Source of the DNA: Sthenelais limicola
Taxonomy: Eukaryota > Annelida > Polychaeta > Phyllodocida > Sigalionidae
Assembly (NCBI GenBank): GCA_942159475.1
Contig: OW804096.1
Coordinates: 39,493,744-39,557,743, forward strand
Length of the DNA stretch: 64,000 nt
Direction of reading: 5' to 3'
The notes below the pieces were generated by a model. The model was not told the DNA's origin. It ran no database searches and saw nothing but the letters and a program-made list of their open reading frames with translations. The translations under genes and the position numbers were made by a program. Below are positions 1-11,355 of the stretch, piece by piece (the stretch's first letter is position 1; the number at the start of each line of letters is the position of its first letter).

Positions 1-77
1 TATTTGCGACTGTCCCCGGGCGATGTGCTTGGCGTTGTCTGGCCTGAGCAGCTTTCACGAGGTGCCTGGGTTGCCTG
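1..77 (-). pseudogene. N-terminal fragment of Ngaro copy 1 tyrosine recombinase
   Basis: Just past the pol stop (79-81), a minus-strand frame encodes residues that align with the recombinase N-terminus of the other copy; both share the core KAA-x-x-RQ-x-QAHRP-x-T-x-AN. In this copy the frame is -1 relative to pol, whereas in the other copy the recombinase is in the same frame as pol after a stop. The catalytic domain lies outside the window. Confidence 0.6.
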
Positions 78-78
78 C

Positions 79-2438
79 CTAATAGAACATATGAATGTTG
101 AACATATTATCACGAGCACAGGAAATATAAATGTCATTTTCTTTAGCAATGTCTCTAGCTTTGATTAATTCTTCAGAAGAGAGAGCTGCCCGAGAGAGTG
201 CGTCAGCTATCACCATTTGTACGCCAGGTACATGGACAAACTCATATTGGACTTGGAATTTCATCGAATGGTACCAGAGCGCCCTGGCGCAAGAACCCAG
301 GGTCGGGTCTCTGGCTCTACCGTCTCTATAGGCAAACACCACCGCAGAATTGTCGCAGTGTATCCTTATTATGCCCCCGGTGTGCCTGGATCTCGTAAAG
401 AAGCGGGCAGCTGCCAGGCGATTGATTGCCTCCAAGTGGTTGATAGATTTTTCAGACAACATTTCAGGCGTGAATGTGTACATATAGGCGTGGTGACCGT
501 TGGTGGCACCTCCTCCCTTGAGGCAAGCGTCAGCCCATATGTTTTCCATGACTTGGTGATGCGGGATTACTTTCCGTTGAAAGCTTCTGTGTATTTTAGA
601 AACCATTTCAGGTCCGACTTTATGTAGGTGGAGATGGTGACCTTCTCTCCTGCGGCTGCACGGAGGCCAGCCAGAAGTTGTTGCATGAAAAGGTGTGCGG
701 GTGCAATAATCTTGACGACGTGTGCAATCTTCCCCACCAGTGATTGCATGGGGCTTGTTGTCATTTGGTGTTGACGCAGAGTATTGGCCAGGCAGGAACT
801 TGTTTCTGCAAGTTTAGGTAGAGGTATTGAGAGACGATTTTCTTTAGTATCAATGTCAATTCCCAGCCACCTGACTGCGTGGCTAGGACGCTGGAGCTTT
901 TTGCGTGCGACTTGTAATCCCAGATCTGTAAAGAGTTCAATTGTTAATTGCATTTGGCTTTTTACTACCTCAACAGATTCTCCGATTATAAGTAAATCAT
1001 CCAAATATTGTTTAGCTGTTACCCCTTTCTTCTGCAAAGCACGCACAATGAACTCCGCCACAGACTGCATCACGAAGGCGGAGCTACAAGCTCGAAAAGG
1101 GAGCACCTTATCGATGTAATAGGCGTCATCTACCATGATTGCCGTCAGCGGCCAGTCCAATGGGCAGAGGGGAAAATGTCTGTAAGCCCGGCTCAAGTTG
1201 ATGACAGCCATTGCTGGAACCACGCCCATTTTGCGAATAATCTCAACTGCACAGTTTATTGTCGGTAGTTGGTGATATGCTGGAGCAAAATTATATCGAT
1301 TCTTGTGTATGTGAGCATTGAAGCCTCCTTCCGGGAAGGAGTAGTCTACTATAATTCTTCTCGAACTTGCATCAGATTTTGGCCGTGTCATAAGCGGGCT
1401 CACGTTTAGCCAGGGCGTGAAAGGGGGACGTTGGTACGGTCCGGTTAGGGCGTTATGTTCCATCTCCTCCTTTATATAGCCTCGAACATGCGCCATATGT
1501 TGCTTAGCTGACTGATGATTCACTACTGACAGTGTGTAATAGCGAGGCCCGCCGACGCATTGCATCGGAAGACCAAAGGTAATACCTTCTAAAACCATTT
1601 TGTTGCCTTTATGTCCCGTAGCGATATCAGTCCATTTTTCAATATTTAGCGTAGACTCAAGCGGAATTTTTGCACCTTTAGAGTTGGGAACATTGCAGAT
1701 TTTTACCTTCTCATAAATGTCAGCCATTTTTTATTCCATATAGATATCAGGGTGAGGCCAATTTGTATATGCATCAAAGGCAATGTTCTGCGGACTGTCA
1801 TTCTCACTTTTATTGGAGGAATTATCAGGTAATTCATACTCACAGACGTCTAGGTCATTTGTCACTAGTTCCTGTTCATTAAACACCGGTTCATAATGTG
1901 GATATTGAATGTTTCGAAGGAAGATTGGCACCTCTCTTGTGGCTTGTTCGCCGTCACTCGCTTGTGTTTGCAAGTTAAATTCTCGGTCGTGGGCGTGAGT
2001 TTCTGTCTGGAATTGTACAAAATTGTCATTAGAAATACACATTGAACTGTCCAGTGTTTCACTGTTTCTCCTGTTCACATTTTCAATACTTTGAATCGAT
2101 CCAATTTTGTTCATATTAACTCTAGAGATAGATTTGTCTTTGGCAGAATAGCTTCTGTCGGAGTGTTCGTGTTTATGTCGGCCATTTTGGATCTGTTCTC
2201 GTTCCCTGCGAGAATCACGTGTGATACGAGATTTCACCCGAGAAGCGGCTGCCGTGTTGGCTTGTCTACTATCGGTAGTATGGGCGCCGCCATCATGGAT
2301 GGGGCGTGGCACATATGTTTTGACGCCGACATATTCATTAGTTTCAGAGTTATTTGCACAGTTTAGATTGTCTTGAAAGTTGGTCAACTCACCGATCGTT
2401 TGTGATTGTATGATGGAACAGGAGTTTACGAGTTTTTT
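79..2438 (-). pseudogene. Ngaro copy 1 pol: reverse transcriptase and RNase H, broken
   Basis: Encodes the RT and RNase H that would copy the element's RNA. The frame is open from the gag end (about 2438) through a polar N-terminal extension to a TAA at 1731-1733, then resumes in the same frame at 1727. RT motifs visible: MTRPKSD, RRIIVDYSFPEGG, INLSRAYRHF and the catalytic YLDDLL. INLSRAYRHF has Asn where the other copy has the catalytic Asp of IDLSRAYRHF, a further sign of decay. The RT frame ends at 567 and RNase H continues in another frame to 79, so a single-base indel lies at about 570-606. RNase H retains WADACLKGGG, INHLEA, CDNSAVV and IADALSR. Three lesions make it non-functional. 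Confidence 0.85.
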
Positions 2439-3895
2439 GAAGCCTGAGATGCTGGCTTCTTTTGGAATTGTTGGTTATTCCTTCGGCCAGCACCATCGCC
2501 GCTATGTAGGTTGGCCTGAGCTGTTCTTTTATTTTGGCAATCTTTGACGGCATGTGCCTTCTCCCTCTCCTTCATTGCAAAATAACAATAGCCGCAAACA
2601 TGTAGAAACTTAGTATTCCCATCCGTGTGGCTGTTCTTATGTTCACAGTTGTCAAAATTAAAGTCTCTACAAATTGCTTGCCTATTTGTTTTCGTATTGT
2701 CCACACTTTTTGTTCCTTGTGTGTCCCAGGCCATTTTTACACGGTAGTCATTGAATACGTCAGTGTGCGACCATTCATTTTGGTCCTCCAGGATAAGATC
2801 CAGGCACGCCTGGGACCATGCATGCGCCGAATCCCAGGTGCGGAGAGCTGTATCCTCAGCAAGGGTGGCGAGATGGTGAAGCATGAACCAAGATGTCGAG
2901 CCGTATTTAACACTATTCATCGTCATGGGTGCAAAGCCGCAGGTATACTCTGCAAGGGACAACTCTCTCTTCTGTTTCTTTATACGTGCCGCCATATCTG
3001 GCGGTAGAGAAGTCTCTGGCGCACTAAAAATTTCAGTCCTACCTCGTTTTCCTGTAGACCTGTATTGTGTGTCAAGGGCTCGCTTAACAACCTTCGAAGA
3101 GCGATGTCTTGCTGTTAAGCCTCAGGGCGAGGGGAGAGAGTCACTCTCCGAAGCTGACTCCTCCGAACTGTCTGCGGGCTGGCGTGATCTGTAAGAGTTG
3201 GCCGGGTGACGGCTGCGTAGGGGCGGGCTGTCACTACAGTCACAATGTTTCTTTTTCCTCCGTCCGTGTTGGTGACGGTGGCTTTCTCGTGTATATTGCC
3301 GTTCCCGGGGCCGTTTGAAAGTCACTATCGTATCATCCGAGTCAGCAAACTGAGATTGTTCAAAATCAAATTGGGAACTTTCCCTTCTCGACCTTTTGGG
3401 AATGCGATGCACATCCTGAGATGGGGGAGGTGACTGTCGCTGCCTTGTGTAGCCGTCACGTTGACTTGCACTGGCTGACGCAGTCTGAATGGCTGTCGTA
3501 CAGATCTGTGTCAGCATATCGGACATTTGTTGCATCGGGTTGGCACACACTATAGGGGCGTTCTTTGGCCTTCCACGCCTTTTGGGAGTCACAATAGTCT
3601 TTCTTTTGGCTCTTAGGCCGCGTCTAGGTGCAACTTTGTTGGGCGTCTGAGGCGGTCCATCATCTTCCCTGCCGGCAGAGTCCCTCAAAAGTTGTTCCTC
3701 ATCACTGGCCGCCATTTTGGCATTCTCGTGCTTGGCCCTTTCCTCCGCTGTGAAATCTTGTTCGTAAGTTTCTTCCTCTTCCCCACGGTTGTCAACTATT
3801 ATTTGAGTCTGTTGTAGCCTCTCCTCCTCCTGTTTCTTAAGCTTTTCTGCCTTTTTAGCGGCTTTTGCGGCATTAGTCGACCCTTTGGGGGGCAT
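2426..3895 (-). pseudogene. Ngaro copy 1 gag-like ORF1, frameshifted
   Basis: Starts at MPPKGSTNAAK (3895) with a Lys/Glu-rich, probably coiled N-terminus and an acidic Ser-rich middle. This frame closes at 3122-3124, and homology continues in the neighbouring frame down to 2426, so one small indel near 3122 splits it. The C-terminal half has the conserved EYTCGFA block and a Cys/His cluster ending HVCGYCYFAMKE...H...C, a zinc-binding candidate in nucleocapsid style. The role (particle assembly, RNA binding) is inferred from position. Confidence 0.75.
2432..2438 (-). promoter_or_regulatory. -1 ribosomal frameshift heptamer A AAA AAC (gag to pol), copy 1
   Basis: On the minus strand the last gag codons read TCA AAA AAC TCG TAA, placing the heptamer in the correct phase two codons before the gag stop at 2426-2428. 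A -1 slip enters a frame with no stop until 1731, which is the pol frame. The same heptamer is at the same place in the second Ngaro copy. The site is seen directly; its function is inferred from the known class of A AAA AAC slippery sites. Confidence 0.7.
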
Positions 3896-4038
3896 AGCAG
3901 AAGGTTAGTACAAATTCGCTTCTGTATAGCTTGCAAGCGAGAGTCCAAGTGGCGTGTATGGCAGACTTGGGGATAGTTCAGTTATAAGTCATGGAGGTGG
4001 CGCCACCCATTCAATGCCCTGTAATGCCTCATCATTAC

Positions 4039-4107
4039 CAGCCTAATTTAGCAGAATTTACTAAATGTGTACAGCTGCCAATTGTACATTTCCTGAAAAT
4101 CTGACCC
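4039..4107 (-). repeat. MITE family A, fragment
   Basis: Ends with the family terminus, AATTGTACATTTCCTGAAAA followed by TCTGACCC, preceded by TTACTAAATGTGTACAGCTG as in the 51137-51377 copy read in reverse. Only one end is present. Confidence 0.6.
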
Positions 4108-5040
4108 ACTTGGACAAATATTATTCAGCTGGGAAGATGACAGGTGTACCCATTTTTTAACTCATCATGATACAAATTCAGCTGAACAACTTTTTTTTAA
4201 ATCCAGTAAACCCCTCATTTTACTATTTCCACAGGTAATGCAATAATTATGCATACAGAGGAAGAACATTGCATCATTTAATAATCTGTTATCGCGGAAA
4301 AATTGAGATAATATCTGCTTTTCCCCCATGGACTTCTGTACTGAATGGTAGTAAATTTCAATCATGCGGGTGTTTACACAAACAGGTACAATAGTGTAGA
4401 ATAATGAAGAACGAGGTGGATATGATGCCTATACCAACCACCAGGGCCACATGCAGCTGGACGTGGATAGGTGGCGCTGTGGTAGTAGTAGTAGGTGCAG
4501 GGGTGGTAGGTGTTGGTGTAACTCCACTAATTGTTGCTGTTTAGCATTCCATTTGGTAACCATGACCATGATATGACCTAGGTCAAATGCATAACAATAG
4601 TGTAAATGTCTCCTTAGAAGGTAACACCATACCAAAAGTAACAAGAACCAAAAACCAAAGAGTAATTTTTCACATTACCCCCATATTTTGGTGAACTTTG
4701 ACATTTGACCCCTGATAAAAGTTCAAACGGAAACTTTTTAGAATGTGAGATTATCATTCACCTTTCATTTGATGTAAAAAAAACCTTTGTTGTACTTTCA
4801 CCTAAAACCCCCTTTTTTAAAACCCGCCCCAGGGCTATTGACAAGATCTGTGACGCGTCGGAGCATCCCATCAGGCAGCATTACCTGTCCTAACGTATCC
4901 AGCACCACAAGATTCTGGAATAGTGCGGCTTCCAGTCAGAAGGTATTGAATGTTGTCTTCTCCTTGGCAATCTGTAAGTAGTCATTTTCCAGATTGATAG
5001 TACAGAACCGTATGCCTCAAATTAATATATGACCATCGCA
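4108..5040. other. No gene recognised
   Basis: AT-rich unique-looking sequence with short simple tracts (GTAGTAGTAG near 4480). No ORF with family resemblance and no convincing exon. Confidence 0.5.
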
Positions 5041-5051
5041 ACAGCTATGAA

Positions 5052-5480
5052 ATGCTTCCGTTTGAGAATGTAAATCTTCGCAATAGAAGGGCGAACATGT
5101 TAAAGATCTTTCGGCCAAAAAAAGAAAAAACAATGGTAAGTATTTATTTTAAAGGGAGAAAACTATGGAATATTTTACCGGATGAGATAAGGGGAGAGGA
5201 AGATCGAGATAGGTTCATTGTTAAAATGAAGAACTGGGAAAATGAAAGATATGTAAGCGGGTTAGATACCCAGGAGGTGTGAAAACACTGAATATGTCCT
5301 TCCTTGTGTCTATTTTGATTGATTGATCGAGTATTATTATTTTCATTTGATTTGACTGATTGATCGAGTATTATTGTCTACATTTGATTTGATGCTAAAT
5401 ATGACCTATTGTTATTGGAACATTGTGAAGATGAATTCTTAATAGGACTTAAGCATAGTAGAAACTTTTCAGTCCTTGTT
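5052..5480 (+). mobile_element. 3' end of a non-LTR retrotransposon (LINE), 5'-truncated
   Basis: A 76-codon frame (5052-5282) ends in the typical C-terminal tail of CR1/Jockey-type LINE ORF2 proteins: FKGRKLWNILPDEIRGEEDR, a W-N-x-L-P-D motif, then a charged tail and a stop. A 3' UTR follows with a repeated TGATTGATCGAGTATTATT motif. The reverse transcriptase body is absent. The boundaries are approximate and the LINE clade was not resolved. Confidence 0.6.
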
Positions 5481-5572
5481 GTAACCGTTTCCAAGAATAG
5501 TAATAGATTCTGTTAGCGTAGTAGTATGGAGACAAAGTCACTTTAATTTAATAAGACAAAAATGGGCAACGT

Positions 5573-6058
5573 ATGAAAACTTCCCTGAGGGATAGTGCGT
5601 TTAAATATTGTAAATTGGCCCAAAATGAAATAAAAAAAAACAAAAAAAACCGCTCATACCCCCAAATGATTCCAAGCAATCGCCTATCTGTCCTGAAAAA
5701 GCGAACCACAGATACAAATAACAAAAAGTACAACGCCCGCACCACACAAAACACCCAGAGCAGGCCAGAAAGAAACTTCCTGGTCACCTGTGAAAACAAC
5801 CCTCACACAGGACCAGCTGAAAAGGGCATCCTAGAAGTAATGGTTGTTTTCCTGACTAATAAAATCTTAAATCTACTCACCGGTCTCCCCATCCCTACAC
5901 ACACTATTAGGGGATGCCAACACTTGATTTATAATTTTAAAAGCATACCCCGTAAAAGCATCTATGGAAATACCATATTTTTTAAACGCCCCTTTTCAAC
6001 GATTTTGCATGCTTCTTGTCTCTTGTTTTATCCCTTGTTTTATCTCCAGAAAGAGTAG
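5573..6058 (+). other. Unassigned open frame, probably not a gene
   Basis: A 161-codon frame beginning MKTSLRDSAF with a Lys/Asn-rich first half. No motif was recognised, and composition changes abruptly in the middle. It may be a piece of transposon ORF or chance. Confidence 0.2.
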
Positions 6059-6522
6059 AATACATCCCATTCCTCACAAATGATTTTACTTGAGATAAGA
6101 TGTAGGTGCATTAGTATTACTTTAGTATTAGTATTGCTTTATTTGCAAAGAACTAAACAAAATTGGGTAGTCATCTTGGATTTTGTAGCAAATATAGGTC
6201 AGCGCAAGTGGCATCCACCATGAATTTAATCAGTGTTGGTCAGGGTAACAATCCATGATGAATGCCACGGTCTAACATTTTGTTCCTTTTGTATTTCTAA
6301 GCCCCTTTTGAGATTCTGCCTCAAGTCTATATTTGGCATTCATATTAGAGAGGCACTCTTTTCCGGAGTAAAATTACTGTAATGTTATTATCTATTATAA
6401 TATGTATGCATCTCCAGAATTGAATATTATACACACATATACAATATGTTTATATCTTATACATTGATATGATTCTCTCAGTCCTCTAAAATAAAGCGTT
6501 TTTATTTTAGCTTAAGAGGAAC

Positions 6523-7807
6523 ATGAGCTGCTTTTACCGACTAAGCATCATAGGAATCCTTGCAATCAGCTGTGTAGGCCTACTATGGGCAGGCACCAAG
6601 TATGGACAAACCACATCCTATGACACAAAACTGCTCCACAAGTCAACAACAATTAAGTACTGCATACCTATAAGAAACATCTTCTTCCTCAAGATGCACA
6701 AGGCAGGGTCGTCCACCCTGTCCAACACGTTGGGCAGGTTTGTCTGGATGCATAACCTCACCCTCTCCACACACAGCCGCCAACCATATAATAGCCATGC
6801 ACCTTACCCCATGGTCTCTACACTGCTGCCACCCTATACTCCCACTCGTAAATACAACATCATGAATATGCATGCAGTGTACCATTATCGGGACATCCGC
6901 AAGGTACTGTACATTGATGGATTGCGCTATGTGACAATACTAAGGGAGCCTGTTTCACGGATGAAATCATATCTGAACTACCAACCAACTGCCAGGAAAC
7001 ACCTGCAGGGCAAGGACTTTTTCAAGGACCTGATGAGAAAGCTTAAACGTTCCCCTGCCAGGTTTGACCATATCAGAAATCAAATGGCTTATGAGTTTGG
7101 TATACCAACAAATGCATCACTTCATAGCAAAGAGTTTGTGAACAAGTTCAGAGATATAAGAGGCAAGTTTTTGGTTTTGATAACAGAACATTTTGAAGAA
7201 TCTCTTATTTTACTGAAGAGGAAGTACTGCTGGAGCAGTCACAATGATATTCTCTACCTGCACATCAGACACAAGGAATAACAATTCCAGCTTTGAAGAA
7301 GATAAAAAAACACTTTGTCATTGGTCGCATATTGACTGTTTCCTTTATGACCATTTTGTCCAAGACTTCCGGAAGGAGGTGGGAATATTAGGGAATGATT
7401 TCAATGAGGAAGTTAAACACTTTAAGAATATATCCCAAGTGCTTGGTAATTACTGCAAACCAATACTGAAACAAATAGGGAAGGATCCCACAGGCTTGCT
7501 GAAAAATGTTGCTGCTCCCCTGCAGGTGGCCAGGAGTGTCTGGAGCTCAGGGTTCTCAGTTTCTCCATCAGATTGTGCTTTACTATACCTGAGGAATATA
7601 TCCATGAGGGATCTGTTCTATCTGATACAGAATCCAGGAGTATGTAGTGCCATGGAGAAGAAGAAGCAATGTTCCTGGGTCCCTCCCAACATCCGAAACA
7701 CTTGCCTCAAATTGTGTAAACATAATAATAGTAGGGATGAGACCCTTTATGGTATGTGGCAGAACATACAGAACACCATGCTGCCAGGTCATGTGTCGGT
7801 ATTATGA
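6523..7807 (+). pseudogene. Galactose 3-O-sulfotransferase (GAL3ST / galactosylceramide sulfotransferase family), one frameshift
   Basis: Family members are Golgi type II membrane enzymes that move sulfate from PAPS to the 3-OH of galactose on glycolipids or glycans. Seen here: a short cytoplasmic N-terminus and a membrane anchor at residues 8-24. The 5'-phosphosulfate loop FFLKMHKAGSSTLSN is at 54-68 and the 3'-phosphate motif YVTILREPVSRMKSYL at 136-151. The first frame ends at 7281 after CWSSHNDILYL. The family continuation (HWSHIDCFLYDHFVQDFRKE and a Cys-rich C-terminus) is in the next frame down to a stop at 7805-7807. A single indel between about 7255 and 7285 therefore separates the parts; it is a real lesion or an assembly error. 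No intron is needed, and a TTTTATTTTAG acceptor-like site lies 13 bp before the ATG, so a 5' UTR exon is possible. Confidence 0.85.
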
Positions 7808-9754
7808 TCACATGAATGTGCATGGTCTGGACCAACCATTGTTGTTGTTTTTATTATTGTATGTATTATTGTATTTTGTGTTATTCTTCGTTTCTACTAC
7901 CGATGAATTAGATTATTAGATAGGTCACATTAACTGTTAGCTAGATATATGAGAAGTAAACCTGAAGTTTATTGTTTCTGTTGCTATAAGTGGGATCTCC
8001 ACTGGCTGCGGTAAGCTCTGCGGTAAGCCTTGCGATAGAAAAACAGGAAATTATATTCAAGCGCAGTTCATGTGCAGACCAACCATAGCAGTGGAGACCT
8101 GTTCTGCAGTTGTATCTGCGGTTGGATTGCAGTTGAATTGCGGCTACAAAAATGACTCTTGTGTGCTGCGACTGTCTCAGGAATCTTTCAGCATGTTGAA
8201 TATTCCCCGTGACTGAAGCATCTCTGCGATGTGATTTGGTCTCTACCACAAGGGTTTTTTTCAAACAGATTTTATTTCGAAACAAATTTCATATAAGTGA
8301 TACCTTTCAATGTTGGAAAGTATTTCTGCTGCAGATACAAATTACAATAACAAAAAGTAGTAATCAAACAATACATTAGAGAAGATCTGATACGGCAATA
8401 CTGGACTATTACAAGAAAACTCTTTTAATGTAACTCTACACGACAAAAATAAACCATATGTAATACTCATTTTTTGGTAGGGTTTTTTCGTCAACTAAAA
8501 TACAGTAATATAATATACATGAATACAGGGTTACGATTGCAATTTGCATTGAAGACTGTTCTGCGTTTGAAGTGTGGTTGGTTCACAATTCATTAGACAC
8601 TGCCGACTATTTAAAAATAGAAGTGGTATCTTACAAAATTGTATGCGTGAATTCCTTACAGCATGCTTGTTAGTTCTAAACGCATTTTAGGATTATATGA
8701 GTATTATTACTATCGATTTTCTTAATTGTTGCAAGTATGGTATTACAATGTAGGCCTATTGTTACAACGAAGGTGACACAAAAGGTAACAAAGTATTCCA
8801 GTTTAAAGATGTATTTATTCCTGGTACAGGTATATGATGGTATGACCTTGGTGTAATTAGGCAAGAAACTGGTTAATTAGTGGGTCAAACCCAGCTACGT
8901 TATATAGACGGGAAGCTTACAAGTAGGTAAGACTCTGCACCTCATTGGAGGGTGCGACCCGACCAATGACAGGTAAGCATTACTCAGCCTAAAGGTAGCC
9001 TCCATACAGGTAGGAGCTGCGGTGAAGGTATAGGCATATGGCCATTATTAATTAAAAATGTTGGTAGAATAATATATCATGACACAATGAGGTATAACAG
9101 TATCTTGACAGGCCTGCAATAATAACGATAATAACATCATCATACTTGAATACATTGAATAATTAAGCTTACATCTCGGTGACTATTTAAGATTCTTTTT
9201 CAAAATTCAAAAAGATTAATATCCTCCCGACAGCACGAACCATTGTCATTGATAACCAATATTCTTGTTGCCTAGGTTGCTAATCTAATATATACGGGAT
9301 GTTTTGGGGGGAAATTTGTCAGAAGTCACAAAATATGGATTTTGAGATATCATTATATTTACTACAGCTATAAGATTAATAACCATATATATGGTTGTTT
9401 TTGGATTTTAACATACAATAAAAAAACGTAGAATGACAAATTAGTGATAGAGGAATGAACAGGTAGCCTATGAAGTTAGGCACCATGCTTCTCTACAAGA
9501 ACCTTAACCGAATCACACAAAAACAGGTGTTCAACTAAATCATAATTATTCTGATCAAGATCCAGAGTAGGCTACTTTTGGCTTCTACACACCACACCCG
9601 TCCCATTATGGATAACAATAACAAGGTAGTGGCAGAAGTGGTATACTTTATTCTCCTTTATATTCATCAAATTCAAATTCATGTAGTTCCGGTTCATTCG
9701 TCTTGGCTGCTGAGGAAGAAATGCTCTCTCCTTGTGACTGGCTCTCCTTTACAT
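7808..9754. other. No gene; scattered repeat fragments
   Basis: AT-rich sequence. 7970-8270 is richer in TGCGGT/CTGCGGT words resembling subterminal repeats. 9308-9420 (AAGTCACAAAATATGGATTT, TTGAGATATC) matches one end of MITE family B (compare 46624-47033). No supported coding sequence. Confidence 0.5.
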
Positions 9755-11355
9755 GGGTCAGATTTTCAGAAAATGCACAATCTACAGTTCTACACATCTC
9801 TCAAATTCTGTTAACTGAGAGTAAAAAATGATAACTACTGAGTAAATTTGAGTGTATTCTGTATTGTATTCATCAATAAACCTGTCTGGTTATGTTGAAC
9901 TGCAGTGTTCCCGAAAAGACGTCGGCACGTCGGCAAAAGCCGACGTAAAATTTCATTGGCCGACGTCTGCTCCTTTCACGTCGGCCAAGGTGGCCGACGT
10001 CGTCGTCACCTTCAATGTAGGCTAACATTTGATTTGATGAGAAAAAGATTAATATTGTAATTACACATACATAGGCCTACTGATGAAGCCACTGCCTGCA
10101 ATTGTATATTATGCAGAACACATAATGAAACAAGATTCTTCCATACATAGAACTATGAAAATAGAATGTTATTAATTTGCATGTAGGGCCGAATTATACA
10201 CATGCTAATATTAAGTGATCTTTGGTTAAAGTAGCCTAAGATATTTTCCCCTTGCCTAGAAGCAGTTCATCCAAATTTCTGCGAATAATAAAACTATATT
10301 ATGGGAATCAAACTGGGAAAATTATGTTGATATCCAGATAATATTTAACCTCCCTCTCACACTCTCCCTCCCTCTTTCCTCCCCCTGCCACCTTCCACAT
10401 CTGCCTACTCCTACACCTCACCTCCCCCTCTTTCTTTCTCTCTCTCATATCTCTTTCTCACTCTATTTAACCTTATTTTCTCTCTACTTATTCCCTCATC
10501 TTTCTCTGTGACCCCTCCTCCTGATGCACACTTACATGATTACATTCGATTCAATATTTTATTTAATGATCTGCTAACATGCTTTCTACAATGAATACAA
10601 TTATCAATTATGTTTCAAAATTTTCCAAAGCTTTTCTAACCACCCCCTCCCTCTCCCTTAATACCCTGCCCCTCCCCTTGAGGTTATTCACTACTGGTGA
10701 TACAATGTAATTGTATACTTATTACAAATATCCTATACAGTTTCAAGTTATTTACAAAATACCAGTCAAGTTATACACAACCAAACAAATGTCTTTGTTT
10801 TGTTGTTGCTCCTTTTCTTGTCTCCTATATGTTACATTTATGGATTCGATCCTCTATTAATATTATGCATTAACATTCTATCTTGTTTTTACTTCTACAA
10901 TTGTATACGTGGAAGCAATACTAGTATACTGACCCAAGGGTTACTACGACCCCTGCAGAAGGCACCATTTCATTGCTTGTTTTTAAAAAATTTCCAGGGG
11001 GGGGGGGATCCCCTGAACCCCCCTAGTCTCTATTACTCCCGCCCTGACATAGATGAAATGAAATAAGGTTCTAACCATAGCATAGGTGTTGTGAAATAAG
11101 GTTTCGGCCATAGCCATAGGTGTTTTTTCATGAGATTTAGCTGGTACCATTACAATTTTTTTTTAGATAAAAAATGGCCTACGTCAGTGACAAATGGCCG
11201 GCGTGGGGCTTGTCCACGTCGGCCACATTGGCCGGCGTGAGTAAAAAGCTTTTCGGGAACACTGGAACTGTATTTTGAACCTGGTGTTATCTGAAATTTG
11301 GGTTATTTGAGGTGATTGGCAAAGGCCAATTGTACTAATTTTCTAAAGACTTGAG
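9755..11355 (+). repeat. MITE family A copy, split by a hAT-like element
   Basis: The left part, 9755-9902, begins GGGTCAGATTTTCAGAAAAT and ends TGTCTGGTTATGTTGAACTG. The right part, 11265-11355, resumes GAACTGTATTTTGAACC and ends with the decayed inverted terminus. The intact order is seen at 54182-54412, which reads straight through the junction (GGTTATGTTGAACTGTATTT). That copy is therefore the empty site. Confidence 0.75.
9903..11264. mobile_element. hAT-like non-autonomous DNA transposon, 1362 bp
   Basis: Termini are perfect 16-bp inverted repeats: CAGTGTTCCCGAAAAG at the left, and at the right CTTTTCGGGAACACTG. It is flanked by a 6-bp target duplication GAACTG (9897-9902 and 11265-11270). 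Both ends carry clusters of GCCGACGT / ACGTCGGC words, typical of transposase-binding subterminal repeats. The CAGTG terminus is hAT-like; 6 bp is shorter than the usual 8-bp hAT duplication. There is no transposase ORF, so it must be mobilised in trans. The interior has a pyrimidine-rich stretch (10345-10530) and a G11 run near 10990. Confidence 0.8.

Larger units (their letters stand above)
1..3990 (-). mobile_element. Ngaro/DIRS-like tyrosine-recombinase retrotransposon, copy 1 (decayed, cut by window edge)
   Basis: Read on the minus strand, the order is gag-like (3895 to 2426), an RT plus RNase H pol (about 2438 to 79), then the start of a tyrosine recombinase running off the window at base 1. 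This order, with RNase H followed by a recombinase and no integrase, is that of the DIRS/Ngaro group. Every domain aligns by eye with the younger copy at 14657-19929, but the proteins are clearly diverged, so these are two families or old subfamilies. Copy 1 is dead: it has a frameshift in gag near 3122, an in-frame TAA at 1731-1733, and a frameshift at the RT/RNase H junction near 570-606. Its upstream end is not defined. Sequence from 3896 to about 4035 may be its A-type repeat, but the second repeat is outside the window. Confidence 0.85.

Noticed and set aside
5573..6058. A 161-codon gene
   Set aside because: No motif, uneven composition, no splice or promoter support; kept only as an unassigned frame.
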